A DNA stretch of 23,152 bases from CAYYVK01 sp964475145 (GCA_964475145.1 CAYYVK010000009.1:1-23152), one strand, 5' to 3'; shown: positions 7,470 to 13,763, numbered from the stretch's first letter. Notes: generated by a model from the sequence alone, not told the origin. Numbers and translations are program-made.

Positions 7470-8222
7470 TTATTCTTCTGAAACTCTTGGAGCTAGAACA
7501 AAAGAAAGAGAAACCTTTTTATCACTTGTTTCAAACTCCATCTTCATCGGATAATCTTGAGCATACTTTATGCGCACTACATCAGAAAACCTAGCTGCTT
7601 TCATCATTTTCTTTAGGTAGTCTAGTGGATACCTAGCCTTGACAGAACCGCTCGTTTTAATTTCTATAAGAGATTCGTCACCACTCTTAAGCTCTAGTTC
7701 AGTCCTGCTGATGTCTCCTTCTGCAAGCATGGAGAAAGAGTTTGGAGATGTTTCAATCAAAACAGAATCTGAAACTATTTCCGCATCCTCTACACCAGAC
7801 TGTAAGACTTCAGGTCTTAAGCTGACTTGTGAAGTAAACTCTAGCTGATCTACTGGTGGCACTTCTTCTGGAGCTATATCTAAAAGTGGTATGACAAACC
7901 TCCTCTTACCCTTACCTTCTATCAACACTTCTAGCTTGTTGTCCTGCAACAATATCGTTACTTTATCACCACTCCCTGCCCTTTTCAAAACAGAGAGTAA
8001 GTTGCTTATGTTTATTCCTATGTTCTGCTCTTTATCCAGCTCATAACTTTCAAAAGCATCAGAAGATATGAAAAAGTCGACAACAGCAACCATCGCCCTA
8101 TCAGCAGCTATAAGACTTATTCCTTTATTTGTTATTTTAAATATTCCCTCGTCTATCAGTTCGGCTATGGTAGAAATCGAATCTGTTAGGATGCTTGGCT
8201 TTTTAATAGTTGCTTTGAACAT
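7470..8222 (-). CDS. pcn: DNA polymerase sliding clamp (PCNA)
   Basis: 250 residues, the normal archaeal PCNA length (about 245-250). It forms a trimeric ring that tethers polymerase, FEN1, ligase and other replication enzymes. The N-terminal domain shows FKATIKK, EGIFKITNKGISLIAADRAMVAVVDF (DNA-side and dimer-interface pattern). The interdomain connector region reads IPLLDIAPEEVPPV. The second domain repeats the beta-alpha-beta plan and ends in the typical YPLDYLKKM and SFVLAPRVSEE. There is one PCNA gene here, so a homotrimer is expected. A TATA-like stretch (about 8243-8251 on the opposite strand) lies within the end of the upstream gene, and a GGGGT-like ribosome binding site is present 4 nt before the ATG. 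Both separate transcription and read-through from the upstream small gene are possible. Confidence 0.96.
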   Translation of the reverse strand: MFKATIKKPSILTDSISTIAELIDEGIFKITNKGISLIAADRAMVAVVDFFISSDAFESYELDKEQNIGINISNLLSVLKRAGSGDKVTILLQDNKLEVLIEGKGKRRFVIPLLDIAPEEVPPVDQLEFTSQVSLRPEVLQSGVEDAEIVSDSVLIETSPNSFSMLAEGDISRTELELKSGDESLIEIKTSGSVKARYPLDYLKKMMKAARFSDVVRIKYAQDYPMKMEFETSDKKVSLSFVLAPRVSEE

Positions 8223-8247
8223 CTTTACCCCTTAATATAACTTATTT

Positions 8248-8553
8248 TTAAGTATTTATTGATTTTTCTGTTGCTCTTCTGTAAATTTCTTCAGAACGCT
8301 TGAAAAGTTCTAAATCTAAACCGCTTAAGTCTTGGACCAAATCAGCTTTCCATCCACCTTCTATTCTCGAACAAAAAACTCTTACAAGCTTATTTTCTTC
8401 CACGCTTTCTTCAGAAAACATTTCTAGCTTGCTTTTGCCGTCCGATAAGATGAAAAAGTTATCCGTTGCTGCTTCTACTCTCCCAATAACAGATATGAAA
8501 GTATCTCTTTCTCTTATCTCTTCCAACTTCCTCGGTACATAGTGAACTGGCAT
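8248..8553 (-). CDS. Small probable OB-fold protein next to PCNA
   Basis: 101 residues. The segment about 12-70 reads as an OB-fold: RDTFISVIGRVEAATDNFFILSD (strand-turn-strand-strand), then KLEMFSEE and KLVRVFCSRIEGGWKADLVQDLSGLDLELF. The final 20 residues form a helix. The pattern 'isViGrV....dnffilsDg.skl' is what nucleic-acid-binding OB proteins such as RPA subunits or RecQ-mediated-instability-type proteins show. I do not recognise a named family. It lies 25 bp upstream of PCNA on the same strand and has its own TATA-like element (tttaaaaa, around 8573-8580 on the complementary strand) about 25 bp before its ATG. A role in replication or single-strand binding is inferred from fold and neighbour only. 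Confidence 0.65.
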   Translation of the reverse strand: MPVHYVPRKLEEIRERDTFISVIGRVEAATDNFFILSDGKSKLEMFSEESVEENKLVRVFCSRIEGGWKADLVQDLSGLDLELFKRSEEIYRRATEKSINT

Positions 8554-8583
8554 AAAATAAATTATTTGAGGATTTTTAAATTC

Positions 8584-8910
8584 TTAGCCATAAACCCTCC
8601 AGCTGTAGCCACACTTCTTGCATTTATAGAACGTTGTTGGTGGTTCGTCTGCACCACGTGTTTGCTGCATCCACCAGTAAGCTTCCATGTTGCCACACTT
8701 AGGACACATCACTGTTGTAGTTGGTAGCTCAGAAACTCCTTCGTCCTTCGACATTACTACTACTTCCTTCTTCTCTTCCCTTATACTTTCTTTTAAACTC
8801 AGTCTCTCCCCTTTAAAAGTTCTTTTACACTTCTTGCAATAAAGCACCCTCTTCTTTCCTATCTTTTTTACACTCAGTAAAGTTCCATCCTTTGGACAAA
8901 ACCTGAGCAT
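8584..8910 (-). CDS. tfs: Transcription factor S (TFS, TFIIS/RPB9-like)
   Basis: 108 residues, the usual TFS length. It stimulates transcript cleavage by backtracked archaeal RNA polymerase. The C-terminal zinc ribbon has C69/C72 and C97/C100 with the catalytic acidic hairpin QQTRGADEP (D88-E89) that reaches the polymerase active site. The N-terminal ribbon has C5, C25 and C28, but the position expected for the second cysteine is D8 (CPKDG), so this site is altered. A TTG at 8922 would add four residues; the ATG at 8910 is chosen because GGGGTG lies 4 nt before it and because other TFS proteins begin at this residue. It begins just after the stop of the signal peptidase gene, so the two share a transcript. 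Confidence 0.93.
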   Translation of the reverse strand: MLRFCPKDGTLLSVKKIGKKRVLYCKKCKRTFKGERLSLKESIREEKKEVVVMSKDEGVSELPTTTVMCPKCGNMEAYWWMQQTRGADEPPTTFYKCKKCGYSWRVYG

Positions 8911-8911
8911 T

Positions 8912-9664
8912 TTACACCCCAAACATGCTTGAAAATACTTTAAAATATCCTAATTTTGGTATAATAAAGATTACTCTTCCGTATATCTGCTCCTTCTTAA
9001 CAGAATACTCGTAAGGATTCTGCCCTGCATTATGGTCTCCTTTTGTTTGGTAGGTACCATCTTCATTTATCTTCACTATCCTATGAATTATAGGTGCTGA
9101 TTGTCCTGCTTCATAAACTATCACATCACCAACTTTATAGCTATCTGAACCTTGAACAATAGGCATGTCACCTATTTTAAAACCATCCTTAAAAGGAAAA
9201 TTAGCAAAATCCTCTTTAGTTATGTTAAACTTTTCATAAGTGTACTTGCACAAATCCCACCAATTATCAAAGTTTTCTGTATAGTTTGCTACCATAACAC
9301 CGCATGGATAATCTAAGATGGCCTCATTACTCCTATACTTAACAACGATACCATGGTCCATCGAGCTACTAACAACAGCAACCACAGGCATACTTGTAGA
9401 AAGCAATAGCCCAAGCAAACGCTGAACAAGAAGAGCAAGAAAAATTCCACCATAGACATAAGGAAGCCAATCTTGATTCTTAAAGTAAAAGAGTGCCGGT
9501 GTTCCAACTATCACTAATAAATATAAAATTAAACTCTTGGAATGCAACAGAAAGAATAGAACTACTAAGCCTACTACTATCCAAATTCCCATGCCAACTT
9601 TAGTGTTCATCAACAGCCTTTCAACCTTTTTAAACTTTTCCTTAAGCTCTCCCACCACTTTCAC
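8912..9664 (-). CDS. Signal peptidase I (archaeal/SEC11 type)
   Basis: 250 residues. It removes signal peptides from Sec-exported proteins at the outer face of the membrane. The serine nucleophile is S101 in VVSSSMDHG. The general base is histidine H194 (APIIHRIV) rather than bacterial lysine, and D210 lies in TKGDHNAG; this Ser-His-Asp set is the archaeal/ER form. Several N-terminal hydrophobic stretches (about 26-42, 44-60 and 68-100) anchor the protein. The roughly 90-residue insert between Ser and His contains three Trp/Cys-rich turns and is longer than in bacterial-like minimal forms. The start is ambiguous: GTG at 9664 overlaps the DUF99 stop by 23 bp, and GTG codons at 9658 and 9655 follow a GGTGA box equally well. 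Confidence 0.9.
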   Translation of the reverse strand: MKVVGELKEKFKKVERLLMNTKVGMGIWIVVGLVVLFFLLHSKSLILYLLVIVGTPALFYFKNQDWLPYVYGGIFLALLVQRLLGLLLSTSMPVVAVVSSSMDHGIVVKYRSNEAILDYPCGVMVANYTENFDNWWDLCKYTYEKFNITKEDFANFPFKDGFKIGDMPIVQGSDSYKVGDVIVYEAGQSAPIIHRIVKINEDGTYQTKGDHNAGQNPYEYSVKKEQIYGRVIFIIPKLGYFKVFSSMFGV

Positions 9665-10220
9665 CTTTAACTAAAGCAGTAGCAATTAGGTGTGCAACTC
9701 TTAAAGGCTCAGGAATTTGGCTGTGAGTACTGCTTAACGTAATTACTTCTCTTGCCTCCTCGTCTTCCATCCCAACAGACTGATAGTAAACTTTTACATT
9801 AGGTCTAATCTCACACACTCTTATCTTTCCAGCCCTTTTTATAAGCTTCCACCTTTCTTCATAATCTTTAAAGTTCTTCAGAGCTTCTCTTACCTTTTCC
9901 AGGTCTGGACACTTTCTGTTTACCACGATTACTGGTATGCCAGTACTTTCATAAACTTTTCTAATGTCCAAAATGTTAAAACCTCCAAAAGTTATCCCAT
10001 CTGTCATGACGACTTTTAACTGTTGTTTATGTCTGCTCCTATTTATAAGCTTTACTATCTTTTCTGTAGCATCTTTTCCATCAACCTTTACATCTGTCTT
10101 CAAAACACCGTCAAGAAACTTCCCACCCCTAAAAACAACTCCTACTACTGGAACTTTCCCTTTTCTTGAGGAAAAAGCTCCATCGTCCAAGCCTAAAATC
10201 CTTATCTCCTCTTTCAACAT
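9642..10220 (-). CDS. DUF99 / COG1628 endonuclease V-like protein
   Basis: 192 residues of the archaeal DUF99 family, predicted to share the endonuclease V (RNase H-like) fold. Signature segments are IRILGLDDGAF (about 7-17, with an acidic pair), VVGVVFRGGKFLDGVL, VVMTDGITFGGFNILDI (about 70-86, a further acidic residue), and IPVIVVNRKCPDLEKV. These are the standard blocks of the family and the length matches the usual 185-200. A role in repair of deaminated bases is inferred from fold; DUF99 proteins have little direct biochemistry. It is first in a - strand run with signal peptidase and TFS and overlaps signal peptidase by about 23 bp. Its ATG lies about 30 bp from the centre of the divergent AT-rich promoter, giving a leaderless message. 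Confidence 0.85.
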   Translation of the reverse strand: MLKEEIRILGLDDGAFSSRKGKVPVVGVVFRGGKFLDGVLKTDVKVDGKDATEKIVKLINRSRHKQQLKVVMTDGITFGGFNILDIRKVYESTGIPVIVVNRKCPDLEKVREALKNFKDYEERWKLIKRAGKIRVCEIRPNVKVYYQSVGMEDEEAREVITLSSTHSQIPEPLRVAHLIATALVKGESGGRA

Positions 10221-10246
10221 ATTACGAGTAGAGTTAGAAAACAGAA

Positions 10247-10259
10247 TATTTAAATTTAA
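10247..10259. promoter_or_regulatory. Divergent AT-rich promoter between DUF99 and rpl40e
   Basis: A single tatttaaatttaa stretch, with the self-complementary core atttaaat at 10248-10255, is the only TATA-like element in the 76-bp divergent space. Read leftward, it is about 30 bp from the DUF99 ATG (leaderless spacing). Read rightward, transcription would start near 10275-10280, leaving a leader of about 20 nt before the L40e ATG. One symmetric box could therefore serve both directions. Confidence 0.45.
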
Positions 10260-10296
10260 CTCTTAACGAATTTAGGTATGGAAGGAAGTGATAATA

Positions 10297-10467
10297 ATGG
10301 CAAAAAAGATGTTCCCAGAAGCAATTGCAAGGCTCTACCATCGTGTATTTGTCTGTAGAGTATGTAAGAGCAAGATTAGAGCAGACCCTGCCAAAGTAAG
10401 AGCTGGAAAAGTAAAGTGTAGAAAGTGTGGTAGTAGAGCTTTGCGTCCAAAGAGAAGGCCTATGTAA
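10297..10467 (+). CDS. rpl40e: Large ribosomal subunit protein L40e
   Basis: 56-residue basic protein matching archaeal L40e. It opens MAKKMFPEAIARLYHRVFVC and has one zinc ribbon with C20, C23, C41 and C44, followed by the arginine-rich tail SRALRPKRRPM. L40e is part of the 60S-like large subunit; in eukaryotes it is made as a ubiquitin fusion. The gene is only 171 bp long. A short purine-rich stretch (ggaagtga) precedes the ATG. It is followed after one base by the next small zinc-ribbon gene, so they form an operon. Confidence 0.93.
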   Translation: MAKKMFPEAIARLYHRVFVCRVCKSKIRADPAKVRAGKVKCRKCGSRALRPKRRPM

Positions 10468-10468
10468 T

Positions 10469-10729
10469 ATGATAGAGTATACGACTATAAGGAAGTTGGA
10501 AGGGAAGGTAGGAGGAAGGGTAAAAATAATAAAGTTGAGAGAAGAAAAAGATGCAGAAGTAGAATTTACTTGTCCTGAGTGCGGTTTTGCAGAAAAAAGA
10601 AGGATTGAATGGAAAGAACCTTTTGTGAATGGAAGTGGAATAAATCAATTTTTCCTCCTAAAGTGCAACAAGTGTGGTCAACAAACAAAAATTTCTAAGC
10701 TAAGGAAAGAGATAAAGAAGAAAAAGTAA
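10469..10729 (+). CDS. Small zinc-ribbon protein, function unknown
   Basis: 86 residues. A single C4 zinc ribbon is formed by C35/C38 (CPECGF) and C66/C69 (CNKCGQ). A basic N-terminal part precedes it and a lysine-rich helix (SKLRKEIKKKK) ends the chain. The N-terminus is MIEYTTIRKLEGKVGGRVKI; the ATG at 10469 is chosen because it begins one base after the L40e stop, while an in-frame GTG/ATG further upstream would run inside the L40e gene. The layout resembles transcription or translation factors of the Elf1/RPB12 zinc-ribbon class, but I cannot name the family. Its lysine-rich nature and place behind L40e suggest nucleic-acid or ribosome binding, which is inference. Confidence 0.75.
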   Translation: MIEYTTIRKLEGKVGGRVKIIKLREEKDAEVEFTCPECGFAEKRRIEWKEPFVNGSGINQFFLLKCNKCGQQTKISKLRKEIKKKK

Positions 10730-10730
10730 A

Positions 10731-10765
10731 ACTATTTAAGCCTACAAACCTAACAAAAATTAGGT
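10731..10765 (+). promoter_or_regulatory. TATA-like box and inverted repeat ahead of the tRNA-Cys/cysS unit
   Basis: A TATA-like box (actatttaag, 10731-10740) follows the zinc-ribbon stop codon. Eight bases later there is a 6-bp inverted repeat, acctaa (10748-10753) and ttaggt (10760-10765), with a caaaaa spacer. Transcription from this box would begin near 10760. The repeat is either an operator between TATA and start site or, if transcription begins further upstream, a weak hairpin whose right arm covers the GGTG ribosome binding site of the minicistron at 10772. The sequence parts are seen; both roles are inference. Confidence 0.35.
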
Positions 10766-10771
10766 GTAAAG

Positions 10772-10801
10772 ATGGGTGGGCGTTTTTGCCTACTTTGCTA
10801 G
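10772..10801 (+). promoter_or_regulatory. Candidate 9-codon leader peptide with two Cys codons
   Basis: An ATG at 10772 is preceded at a 5-nt spacing by GGTG (10763-10766), a normal archaeal ribosome binding site. It opens a 9-codon frame, M-G-G-R-F-C-L-L-C, ended by TAG at 10799. Both cysteine codons are TGC and one is the last sense codon. It stands 51 bp upstream of tRNA-Cys and 171 bp upstream of cysS. A ribosome slowed by scarce Cys-tRNA would stall here. This may be chance; it is not proven to be translated. Confidence 0.25.
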
Positions 10802-10852
10802 AACTTCTTCTACTTCCATTTTAATTCAGCTATACGAAAAGTTAAAATATAA

Positions 10853-10956
10853 GCCCGGGTGGCCGAATCCGGTTAGGCAGTCGGCTGCAGTTGGTCTTTT
10901 GATAAAGAATGAGAAGTTGAGACCGACGCATACGGGTTCAAATCCCGTCCCGGGCT
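10853..10956 (+). tRNA. tRNA-Cys(GCA) with an intron in the anticodon loop
   Basis: Acceptor stem gcccggg (10853-10859) pairs fully with cccgggc (10949-10955) and the discriminator base is T at 10956. The D arm is 10862-10878 and includes the ggtta loop. The anticodon stem gtcgg (10880-10884) pairs with ccgac (10923-10927). The T arm is acggg/cccgt (10932-10948) with loop ttcaaat. The loop between the anticodon-stem halves is 38 nt instead of 7. Removing 31 nt (10891-10921) gives loop CTGCAGA with anticodon GCA at 10887-10889. U73 and GCA are the main cysteine identity elements. The intron edges are ambiguous by up to two bases because 'ag' occurs at both, and I could not draw a perfect bulge-helix-bulge. 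No CCA is encoded. A possible own TATA box (attttaat, 10818-10825) lies about 30 bp upstream. Confidence 0.93.
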
Positions 10957-10972
10957 TTTATTAAGTGAGTCT

Positions 10973-12397
10973 ATGGTATTAAAGGTCTTCAATACACTAA
11001 CAAGAAAAAAAGAAGTTTTTAAGCCAATGAAAGGGAGAGAAGTGAAAATGTTTGTTTGTGGTCCTACAGTCTATGATTTTTCGCATTTAGGGCATGCAAA
11101 AACATACGTGCAGTTTGACATTATTGCAAGATACCTTAGGTATAAAGGGTTTAAAGTGTTTTATCTTCAGAACATTACTGATTTAGACGACAAAATAATT
11201 GAAAGAGCTCAAAAAGAAGGTACGAGCCCAGAAGCTCTTGCTAGAAGGTTTGAAGAAGAATTTTATAAGGATATGGAAGCTTTGGGAATCAATTCTGTGA
11301 ACAAGTATGCACGGGCAACAGACTACATAAAAGAAATAATAAGCCAGGTTAAAAGACTGTTAGAAAAAGGTTATGCTTATGTAATAGAAGATGGAATTTA
11401 CTTTGATTTAAGCAAGTTCAAAGAGTACGGAAAATTGTCTGGAAGAACTACTTTAGAAGCAGAAGATGCTGTCTCCAGAATTGATGAAAGTGTAAACAAA
11501 AGAAATAAAGGAGATTTTTGTCTATGGAAAAGGTCTAAGCCAAACGAGCCAAAATGGCCTTCCCCTTGGTTTGAAGGGAGGCCTGGATGGCATATAGAAG
11601 ATACTGCAATTACTGAAGCACATTTCGGTCCTCAGTACGACATACATGGAGGAGCTAGGGATTTGATATTCCCTCATCATGAAGCTGAAATAGCTCAGAT
11701 GGAATCCATATCTGGTAAAAAGCCTTTTGTTAAATACTGGTTGCACACAGGCTTTCTCACAGTTGAAGGGAGAAAGATGGCAAAATCCCTAGGAAATTTC
11801 GTTACGATAAGAGATGCGTTAAAGAAGTACGATGCTGAAACTTTAAGACTTTTCTTTGCCTCTTCTCATTACAGAAGTCCTATCGATTACAGCGAAAAAA
11901 ACCTAGAGCAAGCAAGAACAAACTTGGAAAAACTTTACAACACTTTGAAAAATCTACAGGAAGCGAAGAAAAGAAAAGAATTGACGGAGCATGAAAAGGA
12001 ATTCAAAAAGTTTATTGAAGAATGTAGAAGAAAATTTGAAGCTTTCATGGACGACGATTTTAACACGCCAAAAGCACTCGCCTGTCTTTATGAACTTTCA
12101 ACCAGAGTAAATTCTTTAATAAGCATGCAAAACGGAGAAATTAATGAAAGTCTTTCAGACGAAATTATCAAAACTTTCAGAGAGCTTGGACAAATCTTGG
12201 GCATTTTACAAAAAGAAATAAAGAAAGAAGAGTTGCCAGAAGAAGTTAAAAACCTCATAATCAAGAGAGAAACATTAAGAAAAGTTGGAAATTTCAAAGC
12301 TGCTGATGAAATAAGAGAAAAAATACTGAGAGAATTTGGAATACTGATAGAAGATACAAGAGACGGCGTAAGGTGGAAAAAGGTAAGAAACAAATAA
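10973..12397 (+). CDS. cysS: Cysteinyl-tRNA synthetase
   Basis: 474-residue class I synthetase that charges tRNA-Cys. The HIGH motif is HLGH at 38-41 (DFSHLGHAK) and the KMSKS loop is KMAKS at 268-272. The zinc ligand C29 lies in FVCGPTVYD, the next in KGDFCLWKRS, with the histidine and glutamate in FPHHEAEIAQ. The C-terminal helical DALR-type domain and anticodon-binding part run to the end, and the length is typical. The ATG has a GTGA box 4 nt upstream. It begins only 16 bp after the end of its own substrate tRNA gene, too little room for a separate promoter outside the tRNA gene, so the two are probably on one transcript. Presence of CysRS means the direct charging route rather than the SepRS/SepCysS route. 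Confidence 0.97.
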   Translation: MVLKVFNTLTRKKEVFKPMKGREVKMFVCGPTVYDFSHLGHAKTYVQFDIIARYLRYKGFKVFYLQNITDLDDKIIERAQKEGTSPEALARRFEEEFYKDMEALGINSVNKYARATDYIKEIISQVKRLLEKGYAYVIEDGIYFDLSKFKEYGKLSGRTTLEAEDAVSRIDESVNKRNKGDFCLWKRSKPNEPKWPSPWFEGRPGWHIEDTAITEAHFGPQYDIHGGARDLIFPHHEAEIAQMESISGKKPFVKYWLHTGFLTVEGRKMAKSLGNFVTIRDALKKYDAETLRLFFASSHYRSPIDYSEKNLEQARTNLEKLYNTLKNLQEAKKRKELTEHEKEFKKFIEECRRKFEAFMDDDFNTPKALACLYELSTRVNSLISMQNGEINESLSDEIIKTFRELGQILGILQKEIKKEELPEEVKNLIIKRETLRKVGNFKAADEIREKILREFGILIEDTRDGVRWKKVRNK

Positions 12398-12410
12398 ATT
12401 CTTTACTCAA

Positions 12411-12438
12411 TATTTATTGAGGAATTTACTTCCTCAAT
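12411..12438 (+). promoter_or_regulatory. TATA-like box overlapping a 9-bp perfect inverted repeat before the primase gene
   Basis: The TATA-like tatttatt (12411-12418) overlaps a perfect 9-bp inverted repeat: attgaggaa (12416-12424), a 5-nt tttac spacer, then ttcctcaat (12430-12438). The primase ATG is 8 bp after the right arm. In RNA the repeat could also form a stable hairpin just before the ATG or at the 3' end of cysS. It has no T-run, so it is not a typical terminator. An operator function is the simplest inference. Confidence 0.45.
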
Positions 12439-12446
12439 TGATAAAA

Positions 12447-13733
12447 ATGAACTTCCAAAGAGTTTGGCTCTGGTACTCTAGAGAACCTGTACAGAAAGCA
12501 TTGATAGAAGTATCGAAGAATAGAGAGGTTGTGTCTGTCTTTTCTGATAATAGCTTTGGTAGAAGGCCTGACGTTCTACAATATTCTGCTGATATACTGC
12601 AAGCAGTAGCAGAAGGTACTGTTGCGTTTCATGGCTCAGTAGAGAGATGGAGCAACCCTATGCAGTTGGATGTAAACATGAGTAAACAAGATTTAGACAA
12701 TTTAAGGATAGGTTGGGATGTGTTGATTGATCCTGATGTAAAAGATTTTGAGATAGCAAAACTAACTACCAAGCATATAATAGAAGCCTTAAAAGACCAT
12801 GGAGTTAAAAGTTTTTCTGTTAAGTTTTCAGGTGGAAAAAGTTTTCACATAATAGTTCCATACGAAGCATTACCAGAAAAGATTAATCTCCAACCGACAA
12901 GCTCCCTCTACCCAGAACTGCTACAAAAAATCATAGAATACATAAAGTGGTACATAAGAGAGAATTTGAAGTCTGACTTGCTTAGCCTAGACAGCATATC
13001 AAACATATCCCAAAGAATTGGAAAACCTATAAAAGAGATAACAACAAAAGAAGGTGAGCTAGACCCTTTCAAAGTAGTTAGTATGGACGTTTTTGGCTCA
13101 AGACATCTTTTCAGATTACCATATTCCTTGCACGAAAAAAATCTACTTGTGAGCTTACCTATAAAGCCTGAAAGAATAGATAAGTTTAAGAGAGAAGAGG
13201 CTGAACCAGAAAAAGTAAGAGTGGAAGAAAAGTTTATCAAACAGGCAGAAAAACATGATGCAGAAGGTCTTGTAATAGAAGCTTTAGACTGGGCTAGCAA
13301 GTACATGGTAGAAAGGAAAGAGGAAGAAATAGAAAAGCCGAAAACCTTTAAGCCTGCAAAACCTGTGCCTGAAAACTTTTTCCCCCCTTGCATAAAGAAA
13401 ATATTAAAAGGTATTCCTGATGGTAGAAAAAGGTCTGTTTTCATCCTGGTAAACTTTTTGAGGTCTATGAATTGGGATTTGGGAAGAATAGAGAAAACAA
13501 TGTTTGAATGGAATGAGAGAAACATCCCACCTCTAAGGACGAACTACCTGAGAAGCCAGCTAAGATGGCATTTCAGACAGGAAAGAGGCTTACTACCACC
13601 TAATTGCGATAATGAGAACTTTTATTCTGATATTGGTGTTTGTGAACCTGATGAAACCTGCAAGTCAAGGGCAATAAAAAACCCAGTAAACTATCCTTTC
13701 AATAAGCTGAAGAAAAAGGTTAAGATTAAATAA
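12447..13733 (+). CDS. priS: Fused archaeo-eukaryotic primase (PriS-like catalytic part plus PriL-like Fe-S part)
   Basis: 428 residues from the ATG. The N-terminal part (about 1-240) is a primase catalytic core with the metal-binding aspartates D95 and D97 in DVLIDPD and the nucleotide-binding S128-G-G-K-S-F-H134 followed by IIVPYE. A KIKP-like catalytic histidine segment, GSRHLFRLPYSLHEK, comes near 215-230. After a charged linker (about 240-305) the C-terminal part matches the Fe-S domain of the large subunit: PPC (C315), WDLGRIEKTMFEWN, PPNC (C387), C399 and C405, then IKNPVNYPF. Four cysteines fit a 4Fe-4S cluster that aids primer initiation. Single-chain primases are known from Nanoarchaeum and other DPANN archaea. 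A TTG at 12417 is an alternative start but lies inside the inverted repeat. Confidence 0.85.
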   Translation: MNFQRVWLWYSREPVQKALIEVSKNREVVSVFSDNSFGRRPDVLQYSADILQAVAEGTVAFHGSVERWSNPMQLDVNMSKQDLDNLRIGWDVLIDPDVKDFEIAKLTTKHIIEALKDHGVKSFSVKFSGGKSFHIIVPYEALPEKINLQPTSSLYPELLQKIIEYIKWYIRENLKSDLLSLDSISNISQRIGKPIKEITTKEGELDPFKVVSMDVFGSRHLFRLPYSLHEKNLLVSLPIKPERIDKFKREEAEPEKVRVEEKFIKQAEKHDAEGLVIEALDWASKYMVERKEEEIEKPKTFKPAKPVPENFFPPCIKKILKGIPDGRKRSVFILVNFLRSMNWDLGRIEKTMFEWNERNIPPLRTNYLRSQLRWHFRQERGLLPPNCDNENFYSDIGVCEPDETCKSRAIKNPVNYPFNKLKKKVKIK

Positions 13734-13763
13734 GTTGCTCCTTACTTATTATTAGATGGTTTT

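Noticed and set aside
8911..8922. TTG start adding four residues to TFS
   Set aside because: The ATG at 8910 has a GGGGTG ribosome site at proper spacing and matches the usual TFS N-terminus.
10841..10850. gttaaaatat stretch directly before the tRNA as its TATA box
   Set aside because: It abuts the tRNA 5' end; a TATA box there would start transcription inside the tRNA. The attttaat at 10818-10825 has proper spacing.
10776..10964. 62-codon frame running through the tRNA-Cys gene
   Set aside because: It is read straight through a fully structured tRNA with intron; the frame is a by-product of the tRNA sequence.
12416..12438. Intrinsic terminator of cysS
   Set aside because: The hairpin has no downstream T-run and overlaps a TATA-like box, so a regulatory role is more likely, although termination cannot be fully excluded.
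12417..12446. TTG start of the primase gene at 12417
   Set aside because: It lies inside the inverted repeat and next to the TATA-like box; the ATG at 12447 gives leaderless spacing.
12908..13525. 205-codon open frame on the - strand inside the primase gene
   Set aside because: Phe/Ser-rich antisense shadow of a lysine-rich gene; no domain pattern.
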